From NCBI GenBank assembly GCA_019973155.2, contig BPQB01000057.1:124001-188000 (forward strand): a stretch of 64,000 nt of DNA. Reading direction: 5' to 3'. The number at the start of each line of letters is the position of its first letter. The stretch's first letter is position 1. Origin of the DNA: Phanerochaete sordida. Taxonomy: Eukaryota > Basidiomycota > Agaricomycetes > Polyporales > Phanerochaetaceae. Shown one piece after another: positions 45,696 to 56,851 of the stretch. Made by a program: the position numbers and the translations under genes. Under the pieces are notes generated by a model. That model was given only the letters and a program-made list of their open reading frames with translations, had not been told where the DNA came from and did not search any database.

Positions 45696-48600
45696 CTACC
45701 CCGTGTTGCCGAACGAGTACGACAACGCCTCGTGCATGATCATGTAGCCCTCCTCGTCGTGCTGCAGCGCGCCGATCTGCGGCGCCTGCGCGCTCGGCCG
45801 CCACGGCGCGTCCGAGTACTTGTCCGTCGAGTTCCCGCGCGGCGCGCCGTGCGGCCGGTCGGGGTTCGCGACGCGGTAGCTCCGCGGGCCTTTCTTCAGC
45901 TCCTTCGCGCGCGCACGCGCGATCACAGCCTTGCGGCGCGCCTCGAGGTGCTCGCGTTCGCGCTCGTCCTCCGTAGAGTCGAGCTCCTCGACCACCTCGC
46001 GCACGTGCCGGCGCGAGTTGGCGGTGCTGCGCTTGCGCCGATCGTCCACGCGCTTTGCCTCGTAGCCGCCCTCGTCCGTGCCGCAGTACTCCGGGTCGTC
46101 GCAGTCGCGGGTGGGTTTCCTGCTGCTTTTGCGCTCAGGCTCGCGGCGGCCGCGCCAGTTGTCGTCGTCCTCTGAGGCACGCGGCGGGCGTGGCGCGTAC
46201 ATCTGCACGCCTGCAGCAGCGATGACGTCCAGGATCGGCGCATGCGAGCGAGTATTCTTCATCCGATGTGCGTACGCGCAGGTCAATCTGGCTCTCAATG
46301 AGACTGGCGCTTCCCATCTTCAAACGGACGCAACTCACCCAGGTCCCAGAACGAACTCTCCACCAAGCTGTCCATGGTCGCCACCCTTTTCCCAGACCGG
46401 CATACCCACACGGAGCGCGTTGCGCACAACCATCGCGATTCCGCCGACAAGGCCATGGCGCACATACCGTCCGCGCCGTTCCTCGGGTCCTGGGTCCGTC
46501 GTGCGTAAGGTCATTCCGAGCGTATGGTACACCTTGTGGCTGGGGTCGGTGAACAGCTGGAAGGGCATCCGGAATATTTCTGGGTTCGAGTTAGTCGACT
46601 GTGTAAATGAAGGAGGGTAGTGACGACATACGCTTGTAAGCCCTGATCATCGCCGGCGACCCATTGCCGATGACGACGAGATCGAGGTTCGCCCGGCGGA
46701 GCGCGTCAGGATCGATGTTCCTCGAGATCGAGTACATATAGTCCTGGCACAGCGGACACCTGCACTCTATTCAGCCTTCATCCACTCCGACGATCGCGGA
46801 GTTACTCACCAGAAATGTCTGATGAACACCACCACCGTCTTTCGCTCGGCGAAGAGCCCCCCGAACGGCACGCGCACGCCAGTCTGCGCGACGACCACAA
46901 GCTCCGCCGCCCGCGCGAGCTGCTCGCGGCTCGGCAGCCGGTCCTCGTCGAACTCCGGTAGAGGGCCCTCGCGCTCCGCGAACGCGCCCTCGAGGCCCTG
47001 CCCGAGGCCGCGCGACGTGTTGCTCCGCGCCGGCGAGCACGCGCGCCCGTGCACGAACGCGTCCGCGTCCGGCAGCGCGGCGGGCGCGGACCCGATGCGC
47101 TGGCGGCGCGCGGGCTCCTTGAACGCTGCTGGCGGCGAACGCGGCTCGGGGCTCGTCAGCGCGCGGGGCGGCGGTGTCGGGGAGCGCTCCGCGGCGGCGG
47201 CGCGCACGAGGAACTCCTTCGGCGGCGGGGGCAGCGGCGAGTCGAGGTCCTTCATTGGCTTCGTGAGCCCGCGCAGCGCACGCGCGGGCTCGGGGCCGCG
47301 GATGCGTGCGGGCACCGCGCTCAGTGCGCCTGGGACGCCTTGCCCGTTTTGCAGGCTCTGTCCACGCGGTGGCACGCGCACGGTCTCCTGCGCGTCGTCC
47401 GAGTCGCTGTCGTCGCAGCGCGCGCCGGTGCCGAGCTGAGTTTTGACCGAGGTCGTGCTCAGCCCGCGCGACGTACCCGGGCGCGTCGATGCACGCGAGT
47501 GCGTCGTCGTCTGGCGGCTCATCGTCGGGTGCAGCTGCGCGACGGGAAGGTAGCCGCCGTCGTCGACGGAGCGCGAGCGCGAGCGCTGACTGGACCGCTG
47601 GCTGGCGCGTTCGTCGTCTTCCATCTTGCGCACATCCTGCACGCCTTTGGCGCGTGAGAGGCTCTGCGCGGGCACCGGACTCCGCGTGCGTGCAGGCACA
47701 GACGCGTCGAGTCCACGCTCGTCTTCGATGGCGGTGGGTGACGCCGTGAAGTGCGTGGCAATGGGCGACTTGGCGCGGGGTGGGGGCGAGAGGGGAAGCG
47801 GCTCAGGCTTGCGGTAGCACGCAGGAACCTCCTGACGCACAGCAGTTTTGGGAACGGGCGCTGCCATGCGCGGTGGTGGAGACTCGGTACGCTGCGGCGG
47901 TGACACGCGCAAAGTGGCTGAGTGATGGGAATCGAGGCGGTGCATGTCGGGCCTGCTGGGCTTCGGGATCGGGATTGGCGAGGACGCGCGCGGCGGAGGG
48001 TCGATGAGAGGCGAAGGCAGAAGCGGCGTGACGGGGTTCATAGCGCGCGCGAAGTCTGTGTACATTGAGTGCACAGCAGTGTCCTCCTCGTCGGACTCGT
48101 ACTCCTGGCGCGCGGAAGGCACGACAACCGACCTGCGGGACATTATTGGCTGCTGTATGAGGTGCGGCATGCCGGTCTGCGTGCGTCGCGGGTCAGGCAT
48201 ACGCTCAGGGAGCGCGGGCACCGGCACGGACTGCGGCCGCACGAGGTCGTCGCGCGGGCGGGTCAGCGTGAGCGCGCCGTAGTTCGTCACGCTTGCTATG
48301 CTCGTATTCGCGCTTGGTGCGATTGTCGGGGCGAGGCTCATGTTTGGCAGGGGCTTCAGCCCCAGGTCGACGTGGCTCAGCGACTTCTTGGGTTTCGGCA
48401 TCGCTGGGGGTTCTGGCGGAGGCTCGACGATCTTGAGCTCAATTGGTGTGGATGTCGTGCTGACGGATGAGGTGTCGATGATGGCGCTGAGCGTCTTGTC
48501 CATACGCTTTTGCGAGGGCAAGCCATCGTCTGAAGGCGAGATGGGCGACGGGCTCGAGATGCCTTTGGCCCGGATACTGGTGGTGACGACGGGCTGCCTG

Positions 48601-49829
48601 CGGAGTCGGCGGCGCATTTCGCTGAGACTTGTTGTTCTGCTCCGTCGCCTCAAGCTATCCACGACTGTCACTTCGGTGTCGGACTCGACGCTGCGTCCTG
48701 GGAGCCGTGAAACAGTCGATGCCAGTGGGCCGAGCGCCTCTTCGTCCGTTGACGGAGGCGTCGTTGGCTCGCGCATAGCCTGTTTAGGGGGCATGAGGAT
48801 AGAATACTCGTTTACTGGCGTATCGCCTACGAGGGTATTCCGGTTCGAATGATGGACAGTGACGGTGGAGTGATCTTCGGAGGGCACAGGCAGGGGCTTT
48901 GAGTCGCGCTGCGGCGGGAGATCTTCGAGAAGCATAGGTGGTGACCACGACACGTCACGACCTGCCGGCGGGCTCGTCATGCTAACAGAGCTGATTGTGT
49001 CGTCTGGGGTCATTGGCGGCGTCGGATTCCTGCTCGCGCCAGAGGACGTCCCAGTGGACGAACGTGAGCGCCCATGCGTTGGCTCGCCTCCCTGCTCCCG
49101 CACGCTCTGCGGCATGTCCTCATACTCCAGAAACTCCAGCCGATCGACCTCCCCGAACACATACCCATGCGACTGCCGCACGTCGTACGCGTACTGCGCG
49201 CCCGCGCTCGCGTTCCCGCGGGGCGGAGGCAGCGGCGGCTCGGCGCCGGGCTTGCCGGTGCTGAGGGCGTGCACACTCTGGCTGCGGCGGCGGTAGTGGT
49301 ACGAGTCGCGACGCACGACGCTTGCACGTTTGGTCTTGGGTGTCGTGAGCGGCTCGGCGGCGTTGCGAGGAGTGTTCTGCGCTTGAAGCGTCAGTCGGCG
49401 CTCGTGCACGACGTCGGCGTCGCTGAAGTACGCGGAGACGTCGCGCGCGCCTGCCGGCCGCTTGCGCGAGCGCGGCGGGCGCAGCGGCTTGGCGGCTTCA
49501 GAGAGGTAGCCCTTCGCAAGCCCGTACCACGGACGCTGCGGCTCACTGTCGATCCGCGAGGCACGCACGTCGGGTGTGTCGTGCACGAGAAGGTGGCTCC
49601 CGCGCGAGTCGGCAGTACTTGGGCGTGTACTTTGTAGTTCGGGCGAGTCGAGGGCGGTCGAGCTCGAGTGAGCACGTGAGCGAAGGACGGCGAGGGGCAC
49701 GAAGGGGTCCGCGGGGTCGGGCGGCGGATAGCGGGGCGAGTAGGGAAACGAGGGCGGGGGCTTGCGCTTGATGCGCGTGGTTGGCGGGGACATGGTCGCC
49801 GTCGGCGCGGCTGTGAGTGTGGAGGCCAT
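45696..49829 (-). CDS. AhpC/TSA-type thioredoxin-fold protein with roughly 1000-residue disordered N-terminus
   Basis: Four exons (46810-49829, 46632-46759, 46339-46579, 45696-46287) sum to 3981 nt, 1326 residues, all in phase. Residues 1 to about 985 are low-complexity, rich in Ser, Pro and Arg, with many SP and RxxS phosphorylation-like sites. A peroxiredoxin-like (AhpC/TSA_2) domain follows, starting near EQLARAAELVVVAQTGVRVP, then TVVVFIRHFWCPLCQDYM with a CPLC pair (C1008, C1011), DLVVIGNGSP, IFRMPFQLFTDP and, after the last intron, LTCAYAHRMKNTRSHAPILD. The C-terminal 170 residues are again charged and disordered. The catalytic-like domain is common in fungi; this long extension suggests a regulatory or scaffold role. 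Redox activity is inferred from the CxxC alone. Confidence 0.88.
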
Positions 49830-51349
49830 CGTTCACCTGGAAGGAGACCTGAGTCAGTTGGCGGTTCAGCGGGAGGAGCGGAGGAGGCACGACGGACATA
49901 TGAGGGGGCCTGCTCGTGGGCTGGGGCAGGCAAAGCCTGGTTGTATGCGCGGGAGCAGCGTACTTGAGGTCACCACGCTGCGCGAAAGGGCTTCCCCGGC
50001 GGCCTTGCGACAACCGCACCCCCACATGCCTTTATATCACCGCACCCCGCCGCAGATTCTTCGCAAGCTTTTTACGTCGCCGGCATGCCCTCGACGTTCC
50101 TCGCGGCCTGCATCGCGATCAGAGCATCGTCGAAGAGCTCCAGGGCAGTGCCGAGGAGTGACAGCTCCCCATTTGAGGCGACGTCGGCTGCTCATCGCGG
50201 CGAGCTGCACATGCTTCCACCTCGAGGCTGATGCACACAATCCCTTGTCCGCCTCTTCCTTCACTCTCCACCGTCCTCAACCGGCTTGCGTCAGCGAATT
50301 TCGGGCGAATGCTCTGTCGAATGAAATCTGGGGAGCCCTGCAGGTCTAGCCTAAGCCGTGGGGCTGCGACGAGGGCCGTGCGAACGATCCCCACGCCACG
50401 CGAGCGAGGGCCTCGCGGTGTTCGACGATCGTTCGCTGCACGTCCTCGTTACAGGGACCGCACGCAATCGCCCGACGTGCTAGACCCTGATCAGGAACGA
50501 TGCGCAGTTTTCAGCTGCCTCTCCGCGGCGCGCTCTTGTCCGGTGTTCCAGGCACTCAGTTTCGAGGCAACATCGAAGCAGCAGCCGGAGCGAGGGCCTC
50601 CGCGTCAACATCGGAATCCCTATGCCACAAATACAGTAAGTGCGACGTGCACATCACGCGTGTCAGATATAAGCCCACCTCGCCCGGGCGAAAATCCCTC
50701 TCTATCTGAAGCGATGCACCGACTCATGTTGTGGGGTAGTGTGAACTCGCGCGCAGACTCGGCGCCGAGTCGGCGGTCGGCGCAGTTGTAGCGGTGTTAG
50801 CCTGAGGTTACGTCCGCGCGTGCGGATGTTGGCGGAGACTGAATATGGCCCTGATCAGCCACAACGCTTAAAACCAACAAGAAACAACTTGACACCAGCA
50901 CGCATCGCCACGCTGGCGGCTCAGACTAGAACCATGGGATGGCGCGTGCGGGCGTGGGAAAGGTGCGCATAGTGCGCCTGCGAATAACATGCAAGCAGAA
51001 CGACGGAGCCTTGGCGACTTTGGCGACGGGGGCTAGGCCGCCCGCAGTACAGCCGGCAGCAGGCCGTTCCTCAGCAGCTTCAGCAGAAAAATGACATCGT
51101 TGTGCCTACTTGGAGCACTCCTCGGCTAACTTACACCAGCAGCAAACATGTCTCGACAACGTGGGCCTTTAATAGCGCCGCGAACCTCGTGCCTTCTGGC
51201 GCGCACGGACAAAGGACTGGAGACATTATATATGTATGTTCGCGAGTTGTTCTTCTGCAGCTACTACTCTCCCGTTCTCCTTACCCTAGTCAGTTTCCCG
51301 AACAGCTTTATATCTTTAGGCACCCTCACAAGTGTCACCCCTGCAGTCC
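49830..51349. other. Divergent intergenic region, 1.5 kb
   Basis: Lies between divergent starts. A TATA run TATATATG at about 51228-51235 stands some 115-120 bp before the F-box ATG at 51350. Open frames at 49762-50349 and 50231-50791 have no recognised domain. No other feature seen. Confidence 0.45.
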
Positions 51350-52645
51350 ATGGAAGTCGACGCCTCTTACGAAGACGCGGCTGCGATACAGTCGGTATTC
51401 GACCAAGCAATCTACAGCAATATCATCGACCACTTGCACGACGACAAAGACGCGCTCACCAGCTGCACTACAGTGTGCAAAGTCTGGCTGGTCCCGGCGT
51501 CGGCCCACCTCTTCCGCAGCATAACCTGGAAGCACTGCTTCCTCGAGCTGTATGGGCTTCTCAAGAGCGTCCCCCGCATCGCCTCCGCCCTCCGCACGCT
51601 GCAGCTGACGTCCTGGCGGCTGCACGGCGACCCCTGCTTCGACCACCCCAAACACGAGCGCGACGAGGCCGAGCCGCTCGCCTGCGAAGAGCTCCTCAGC
51701 ATCCTCGAGCTGACGCCGCACCTCGACACGCTGCGCCTCGCGGACGTGCGCTGGCTGGGCTGCTGGATGCACCCGCCGCACGCGCCTGCGCACCGCCGGC
51801 TCGCGCGCACGCTCGACACGGTCGTGCTCGCGCACAGCGCAGTCATGTTCTGCGAGGACGACCTCCACTGGCTCGCGTGCTTCACGCGCATCGGGACGCT
51901 CGCCGTGGAGGGCTGCGAGCGCGTCCGCGCGAACCAGGAGCGGCTCGGCGCGCGCGTCGAACGCCTGAATGGCGTGGGGGTAATCATCGTCCGCGACCTG
52001 CTTGCGCATGTGCTCGACCTGTCCGCTGTGCGCAGCGTCACGTTTGGCACCTCGCCCACGCCGAAGTACCACGCGGCCTTCCTTGCCGGGATAGTCAACG
52101 TCGAAGCCCTCGACTATCCCAACCCAGACGACACGTTCCGGCTGCCCGCATACCCGAACCTGCGTGCACTCACCGTCGCGTCTTCGTTCTGCGAGAGCCT
52201 TGACGAGGGGTGGACGTGGGACATGCCGATGGCGCAGGACTTCTTCACCGACACGCTGCAGCACCTGCGCCAGACCGTCTCTGGACACATAGAAGAGCTG
52301 GGGATCCGGTGCGATCTGGCGCGGGACGACAAACCCGACGACGAGTTCAGCGTGGACGAAATGGAGCGCGCGCTGGCGAGGCTGGACTGGCAGGGGCTGG
52401 TGCCAATCCTCGAGCGATGTGCGAAGGACTGCAAGCTTCGTGTGTACGTGCGCTGCTCCGTTCGTTTCCCGGATGCGACCGTGGACGAATGTCAGTCCCT
52501 GGTGGAGAATGTCGTTGAGAAGGCTCTTTCAGACTTGCAGGGACGGAACCGCGTGGGGGCTGTCTATCAGTTGGATGATTACCGTCATTTTCAACGGGGA
52601 AATAGCTTCAGCATCGAGGATGTAAATTATCTGCTAGGTCAGTAG
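51350..52645 (+). CDS. F-box protein, 431 residues, single exon
   Basis: ATG 51350 starts MEVDASYEDAAAI; a GTG 18 bp earlier in frame is not used here. Residues about 15-60 (VFDQAIYSNIIDHLHDDKDA, then LTSCTTVCKVWLVPASAHLF) form an F-box of the mushroom type, where LPxE is degenerate but the hydrophobic pattern and CKxW/HLFR remain. The rest alternates LRR-like stretches (LELTPHLDTLRLADVRWLG, ALRTLQLTSW) and ends YLLGQ with TAG at 52643-52645. It is GC-rich with strong third-position bias. A 121-bp repeat shared with the eIF6 3' flank begins 138 bp after the stop. Substrate unknown. Confidence 0.82.
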   Translation: MEVDASYEDAAAIQSVFDQAIYSNIIDHLHDDKDALTSCTTVCKVWLVPASAHLFRSITWKHCFLELYGLLKSVPRIASALRTLQLTSWRLHGDPCFDHPKHERDEAEPLACEELLSILELTPHLDTLRLADVRWLGCWMHPPHAPAHRRLARTLDTVVLAHSAVMFCEDDLHWLACFTRIGTLAVEGCERVRANQERLGARVERLNGVGVIIVRDLLAHVLDLSAVRSVTFGTSPTPKYHAAFLAGIVNVEALDYPNPDDTFRLPAYPNLRALTVASSFCESLDEGWTWDMPMAQDFFTDTLQHLRQTVSGHIEELGIRCDLARDDKPDDEFSVDEMERALARLDWQGLVPILERCAKDCKLRVYVRCSVRFPDATVDECQSLVENVVEKALSDLQGRNRVGAVYQLDDYRHFQRGNSFSIEDVNYLLGQ

Positions 52646-52782
52646 GCCGTACCCGTTTCGGTTGGACTACAGACCCCTGCAGCCGTAGAACGGGACAACT
52701 ATAGTACCTTCCTCGCATTTTGCCATGATTACGCGAACACCTACTCGCATTGCTCACCGCTGTGTGCCTCAAAATCCCTCCG

Positions 52783-52903
52783 CGCTACTCGTCTCTCCGT
52801 ATTGTTTCTCTTCGGGCATGATCTTTACGCCTTCGCAGTCGCGCTCGAGCACATCACCACCGAACATCTTGTATACATACATCGGCGATGTAGAACAGGT
52901 TGC
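52783..52903 (+). repeat. 121-bp dispersed element, copy 1 (3' of F-box gene)
   Basis: Matches 55314-55434 on the opposite strand over the whole 121 bp without gaps, with about 15 mismatches counted by eye. The last 50 bp differ by one base. Contains TTGTATACATACAT. It is in sense orientation relative to the F-box gene upstream. Confidence 0.8.
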
Positions 52904-53080
52904 GACTCAGTCGACCGGGGGTGCAACGCCCTACGGGCCCTTTTCTAATCTTCGCATAAACGCATATCACCGCTGAACATCGTGTATATATTCACCTGAG
53001 TCGGACTACAGGGAGGTCTGCTTCGGGGTAGAGACGGCTGTTTTCCCTTGCTGCTGCGCACAGTCGAGCCCTACTCGACC

Positions 53081-53100
53081 GAGTCCATTGCAATGGACTC
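53081..53100. repeat. Perfect 20-bp palindrome
   Basis: GAGTCCATTG followed directly by its reverse complement CAATGGACTC. It could be a dimer-binding site or a hairpin if transcribed. Confidence 0.75.
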
Positions 53101-53543
53101 TACCAAGCAGGGTTGAGGATAGCCTCGTAAGCGTGTAAAGAGAGAAAGCAAGAGGAGGAGACGGAGTACTGGCCGGGGGTGGACGACCTTTGAGTTGAGT
53201 TGCAGCAGCCCCAACAGGGCGAGGTCGCAGTCCGAAATAGGCATGTCAGCACCCTCGTCAGCCTGAACCAAACACCAAGAAAATGCCGTCCTTTCGGTCA
53301 TAACTATATCTGCTCCGGATACAGCGACACGCACATCGCACGTCTCGGTAGATTATCACTGTATTTTCGACGCCAAATGCTACATTCCCCTCCGTGTCGA
53401 CGGCGCGGCGGAGAGCTCGTCGCGCCGCGGAGACAAACAAACAGAGGTCAAGCACGGCCAAACATGGGCTTGTTGAACGACATTCAACAAGGGAAACGTG
53501 ACTCACCGATCGCGACGACGCGCCAGCCTCCAGCCTCAAAAGG

Positions 53544-53551
53544 TATAAATA
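53544..53551 (+). promoter_or_regulatory. TATA box without recognised gene
   Basis: AGGTATAAATACC is a near-ideal TATA element followed 60-110 bp later by an ATG (53651) and a GTAAGT donor. No protein of useful length follows, so the transcript would be non-coding or from an unrecognised gene. Confidence 0.35.
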
Positions 53552-55313
53552 CCCTCGCCCTCTCGCTGCAAGCCCCTCACCGCGATCGCCCTCCTTTGCA
53601 AGCAACGTCCACCAAGTGACGTCCGCCGGGCCCGGTCCCCCCAAGCTCGATGCCGATGAACGTAAGTCCTTCGCTGCAGTCGCCTCTTCGTGTCCATAGC
53701 TGACAGGGCTCCAGGGATCCTCGGGGTCGTAGGGGCAACGGGTGGTAGGCAGGAGCGCCTCACTCGAAGTCACCCTCTTCCTCACCACAGGCGGGGCCGA
53801 TCCCCCGTCTGCTGGACGCCGCCGTGCTTGGTAGGCCACGACCAGCACCATGTGGTAACAGGCAGCGTCGGTCACTGGGTGCGCAGCACGCCCACACCGC
53901 CCGCCTGCATAACATCAGACGGCATACGTGCCTATCCGATGGGACGTCGTGGAACTATACTCTTCGACCCGGTGGGCAGCTCAGAGCTCACCGGTGCTCC
54001 GACCACGGTCTGCCTGTACACCAGGCCGGGGCCGGAGCTCAACTGTGGACGGGTGTTGCCCTATCCTAGGTTGTGCAACGGTGACGAGGTGGCCCCTTGT
54101 CATCGGTGGACCGACTGCGGCGCGGCCGATCCCGCGTCGTGGCGGCCCTCTGGCGGTGCGGCCGATCCCGCATCGGCCAGGTCGCCGCGGCTGCTCGGAG
54201 GCCAGAGTCAGCCGCCTGTGTGCGCGACGCACGGGGCGGGATGTGTAGCGCCATCTTCGCTCTGTGCCTAAACCTTGGGGACCATGTCCCTGGGCCAAGG
54301 GCAGTACCCTTCGCCTGGCCTGAGGCAGTGGGCGTTGGCGTGCGCTTTCACCCTCGGGCCTCGCTCCTGGTCGCTGAGCCCAGGAGTCGCGCAACGCCGG
54401 GCTGGTGGCCCCACTCCGGCGGTTTTCTTCTTTGTTTCCTTTGCTTTTTCTTTTTCTTTTCTCTACCCGTCCATTGACCACTTGCAGCATGAAGAAAGCG
54501 AAGGTGCGTACCTCGAGGGAGGGCGGCCCTGCAAGGGGTCGTCCTGGCGCGGACCCTTCCTTGGTCCTCGGGATAAGTAGCTCGTGGGTCCTGGCCCGCG
54601 AGTGAAACCAACACGCGCCTTAAACTTGCACTTCGCTTTCGCTCTGGGGCTCCTTCTTGTATACGTGTCTTCGCCGAGTAGCTTGTCAATGAAGTTGTCC
54701 TGGAACTGCACCTGTAGTATGCGTGAGCGTGATAATGGACAGAGCTGTGGCACTGCAGGCGGCACCTTCATTATTTCAAAGGCTCCTTCAAGGTGAAAAG
54801 GACGCCAAGTCTTGGGGTATGGGGGGAGTGAGTACAACGAAACAGCGTAGAGGCATATCGAGCAAGGACGGGCCTGTAGACCGGAGTCACCGAGAGGGCT
54901 CCTGAAGCTTGCTTGGGCAAAGCACGGACGATTTATCTATGGTTCCATGACGCTATATGTTCTCATGATATTCTGATGGGTGGTCTGCATGCAGAACAAG
55001 TCGGTGAGAGATGAGCTTTACGGCGAAGGTGGACGTATGAGATGAAGCGCGGTAAGCGCCAGACGCGTCTCGCTAAAAGATCACCTTGAAGCCGTGAGGC
55101 TTTTGAGTTGGTCTCGCGGTGTGGGGAGCTGGATCGGGTATGAGGAACCTGCCGTCATTTACGAACGGACTCTCCTATGCTGACCAAGGAGCGCAAAATA
55201 TGCAAACAGGCCGCGACTGCCCTCTGCGCGAGGCGGATCTTGGCATGAATGGGCGAGTTGCTGCATACACACGTCGAACTTCCCAGGAACGCACCAGAAC
55301 TGATTGACTGCTT

Positions 55314-55434
55314 GCAACCTGTTCTACATTGCCGATGTATGTATACAAGATGTTCGGTGGTGATGTGCTCGACCGCGAATGCGAAAGCGCAGAGATTAGG
55401 CCCAAGGAAAAACAATATGGATACACGAGTGGCG
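55314..55434 (-). repeat. 121-bp dispersed element, copy 2 (3' of eIF6)
   Basis: Reverse-strand copy of 52783-52903. It begins 12 bp after the eIF6 stop codon, in the same sense as that gene, and is therefore almost surely in its 3' untranslated region. Confidence 0.8.
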
Positions 55435-55446
55435 TGGAAGGGTATC

Positions 55447-56400
55447 TCATGCCCAGCTGTCGATGAGCGAGTCCCGCATCTCGCCAATGACCGCGGTCGA
55501 ACTCTGTCCTTGGAGCTCTGCAAACCCGGTTAGAAAATCGTGGGCAAAACTTGCATCGGATACGTACTGAATGCAGCCTCAATCACGCTAATCTCCGTCG
55601 CAGTGGTATCGAGGCCGGTGAATGCACACCAGTCATTAACGACGAGGCCAGCTCCGATGACATCCGATCCACGGTTCACGGTACCGGCCTAATGTATGGC
55701 GCAGATCGTGAGCTATGTATATCAGGGCCCGAGGCTGCAATGTACGCACCACCAGCGGCACCTGCAGCAAGCTCGACAGCTCGTCCTGGTCCTGCACGCT
55801 CGTCTTGGGGTGCACGAGACCGCCCTGGTTCGTGATGGCGCAATAGCTGCCGACGAGGACGTTATCGGCGATGGTTTGTCGGAAGACCTCGACCTTGAGG
55901 ACGTCCGCGATGATCTCCTCCGTCTCGCGGTCAACATCAGGGTGCACGAGCGCGACGTAGTCGTTGCACGCGATGACGTTACCCAGAGCGGAGAGACGCT
56001 CTTCTACTCGCTGGATCGCGACGGTGTCTGGCAGCGAATTCCGGAGGTGCTGCAGCTCCTGGTCGGTTGTTGTTGAGGGGACGAGCAGACCGTGTCGGTT
56101 ACCTGTGGAGGGCTCAGAAGGGAGCTCAGCGACATGTGGAGAGCGACGCACCTGCTGTCAGACGGCCAATAATCCGTGTGCCGCCAATGCTCGTGTGCAC
56201 GATCGGGACGACATCTCCCAGCTCGCTCTCGAAGGCGGAGTAGAAGTTTGTGCTGCCTTGGATGGCAGTGAGGCAGTAGCTGTTTGTCAGCTTTGAGAAG
56301 ACTCCGATGTCGCTGCTGTTCTCGAATTGGATGCCTGCAGGATGCACTGGTGAGGAACGCCGTGCAGTACGCTCAGTGGTTCGTGCGTACGGGTAGCCAT
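55447..56400 (-). CDS. TIF6: Translation initiation factor 6 (eIF6), ribosome anti-association factor
   Basis: eIF6 binds the 60S ribosomal subunit during maturation and export and keeps it from joining 40S too early. The first exon is only 10 nt (ATG GCT ACC C, 56391-56400), spliced over GTACGC...CTGCAG to give [21 protein letters not shown] second intron falls between RLTAG and NRHGLLVP, a third between LLQVPLV and [14 protein letters not shown], and a fourth after VIEAAF. The end is [20 protein letters not shown] followed by SWA and TGA 55447-55449. Motifs [35 protein letters not shown] and NQGGLVHP are nearly invariant in the family. Length about 245 residues is normal. Divergent from NDUFAF7. 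Confidence 0.97.
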
Positions 56401-56851
56401 GATGGATGGGGGGGCTTCTTGGAGGTTTTGGTGTCTAGTGGGGTCTGCGAGCCGGAGAGAGATGTTTTAGAAGTGAAGAGGGCGAGAGGGGAGGTGCTGG
56501 ATGTCTGGACCGGTGCGGCGGAAGAAAGCTAAATACTTGCACGAAAATCTGGGAGCGCTTCGTCACCCTGTCACATCGGTTCCGACGCGTCGGTCACCCT
56601 AGTCACGATTTGTCACTTTGCTCGTCACATCCCGCCGCTCGTCGACAAGCGCCGCTATGCGCTTTGTGGCGTTCCGTGTTGTTCGAGTTCTGCGCAAACT
56701 CGTCCGCAATCCGTTTTGAACAGGGTGGGCTCTAATTTTCTGTCGAATTTATTGCTCATCTCTTCTGACTCTTACCTCGCCGTCTAGATACTCGCACGCC
56801 TGTTAGAGGCCCACGAGTCATCGCGCATCACAGCTTCATTAGATTGTGACT
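56401..56851. promoter_or_regulatory. Bidirectional promoter, TIF6 / NDUFAF7, with GTCAC cluster
   Basis: The 451-bp gap separates two divergent starts. Six GTCAC words lie on the plus strand within 67 bp (56562, 56570, 56593, 56602, 56612, 56624), far denser than the rest of the window. No TATA is evident. A shared ribosome-and-mitochondrion regulator could act here, but that is inference. Confidence 0.6.

Larger units (their letters stand above)
52646..55446. other. Repeat-bearing gap, 2.8 kb, no gene recognised
   Basis: Between the convergent F-box gene and eIF6. It holds two inverted copies of a 121-bp element at its edges, a 20-bp palindrome (53081-53100), a hairpin CTTGTTGAA/TTCAACAAG (53469-53491), a clear TATA (53544-53551), a short direct repeat of GCGGCCGATCCCGC (about 54122 and 54157) and a pyrimidine-rich run at 54426-54465. 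Minus-strand frames 53981-54490 and 54463-54837 are open but basic, low in complexity and not recognised. No transposase or reverse transcriptase motif was found. Confidence 0.5.

Noticed and set aside
46822..49296. Long plus-strand open frames over the disordered exon
   Set aside because: They are antisense shadows of a GC-rich Ser/Pro/Arg coding frame; they have no domain and no splice logic.
51148..52203. Plus-strand 351-residue frame overlapping the F-box gene
   Set aside because: It is an Arg/Ala-rich out-of-phase shadow; the F-box frame has proper composition, TATA and ATG.
52646..55446. A full LTR retrotransposon between two inverted 121-bp copies
   Set aside because: LTRs would be direct, not inverted, and no protease, reverse transcriptase or integrase motif is present.
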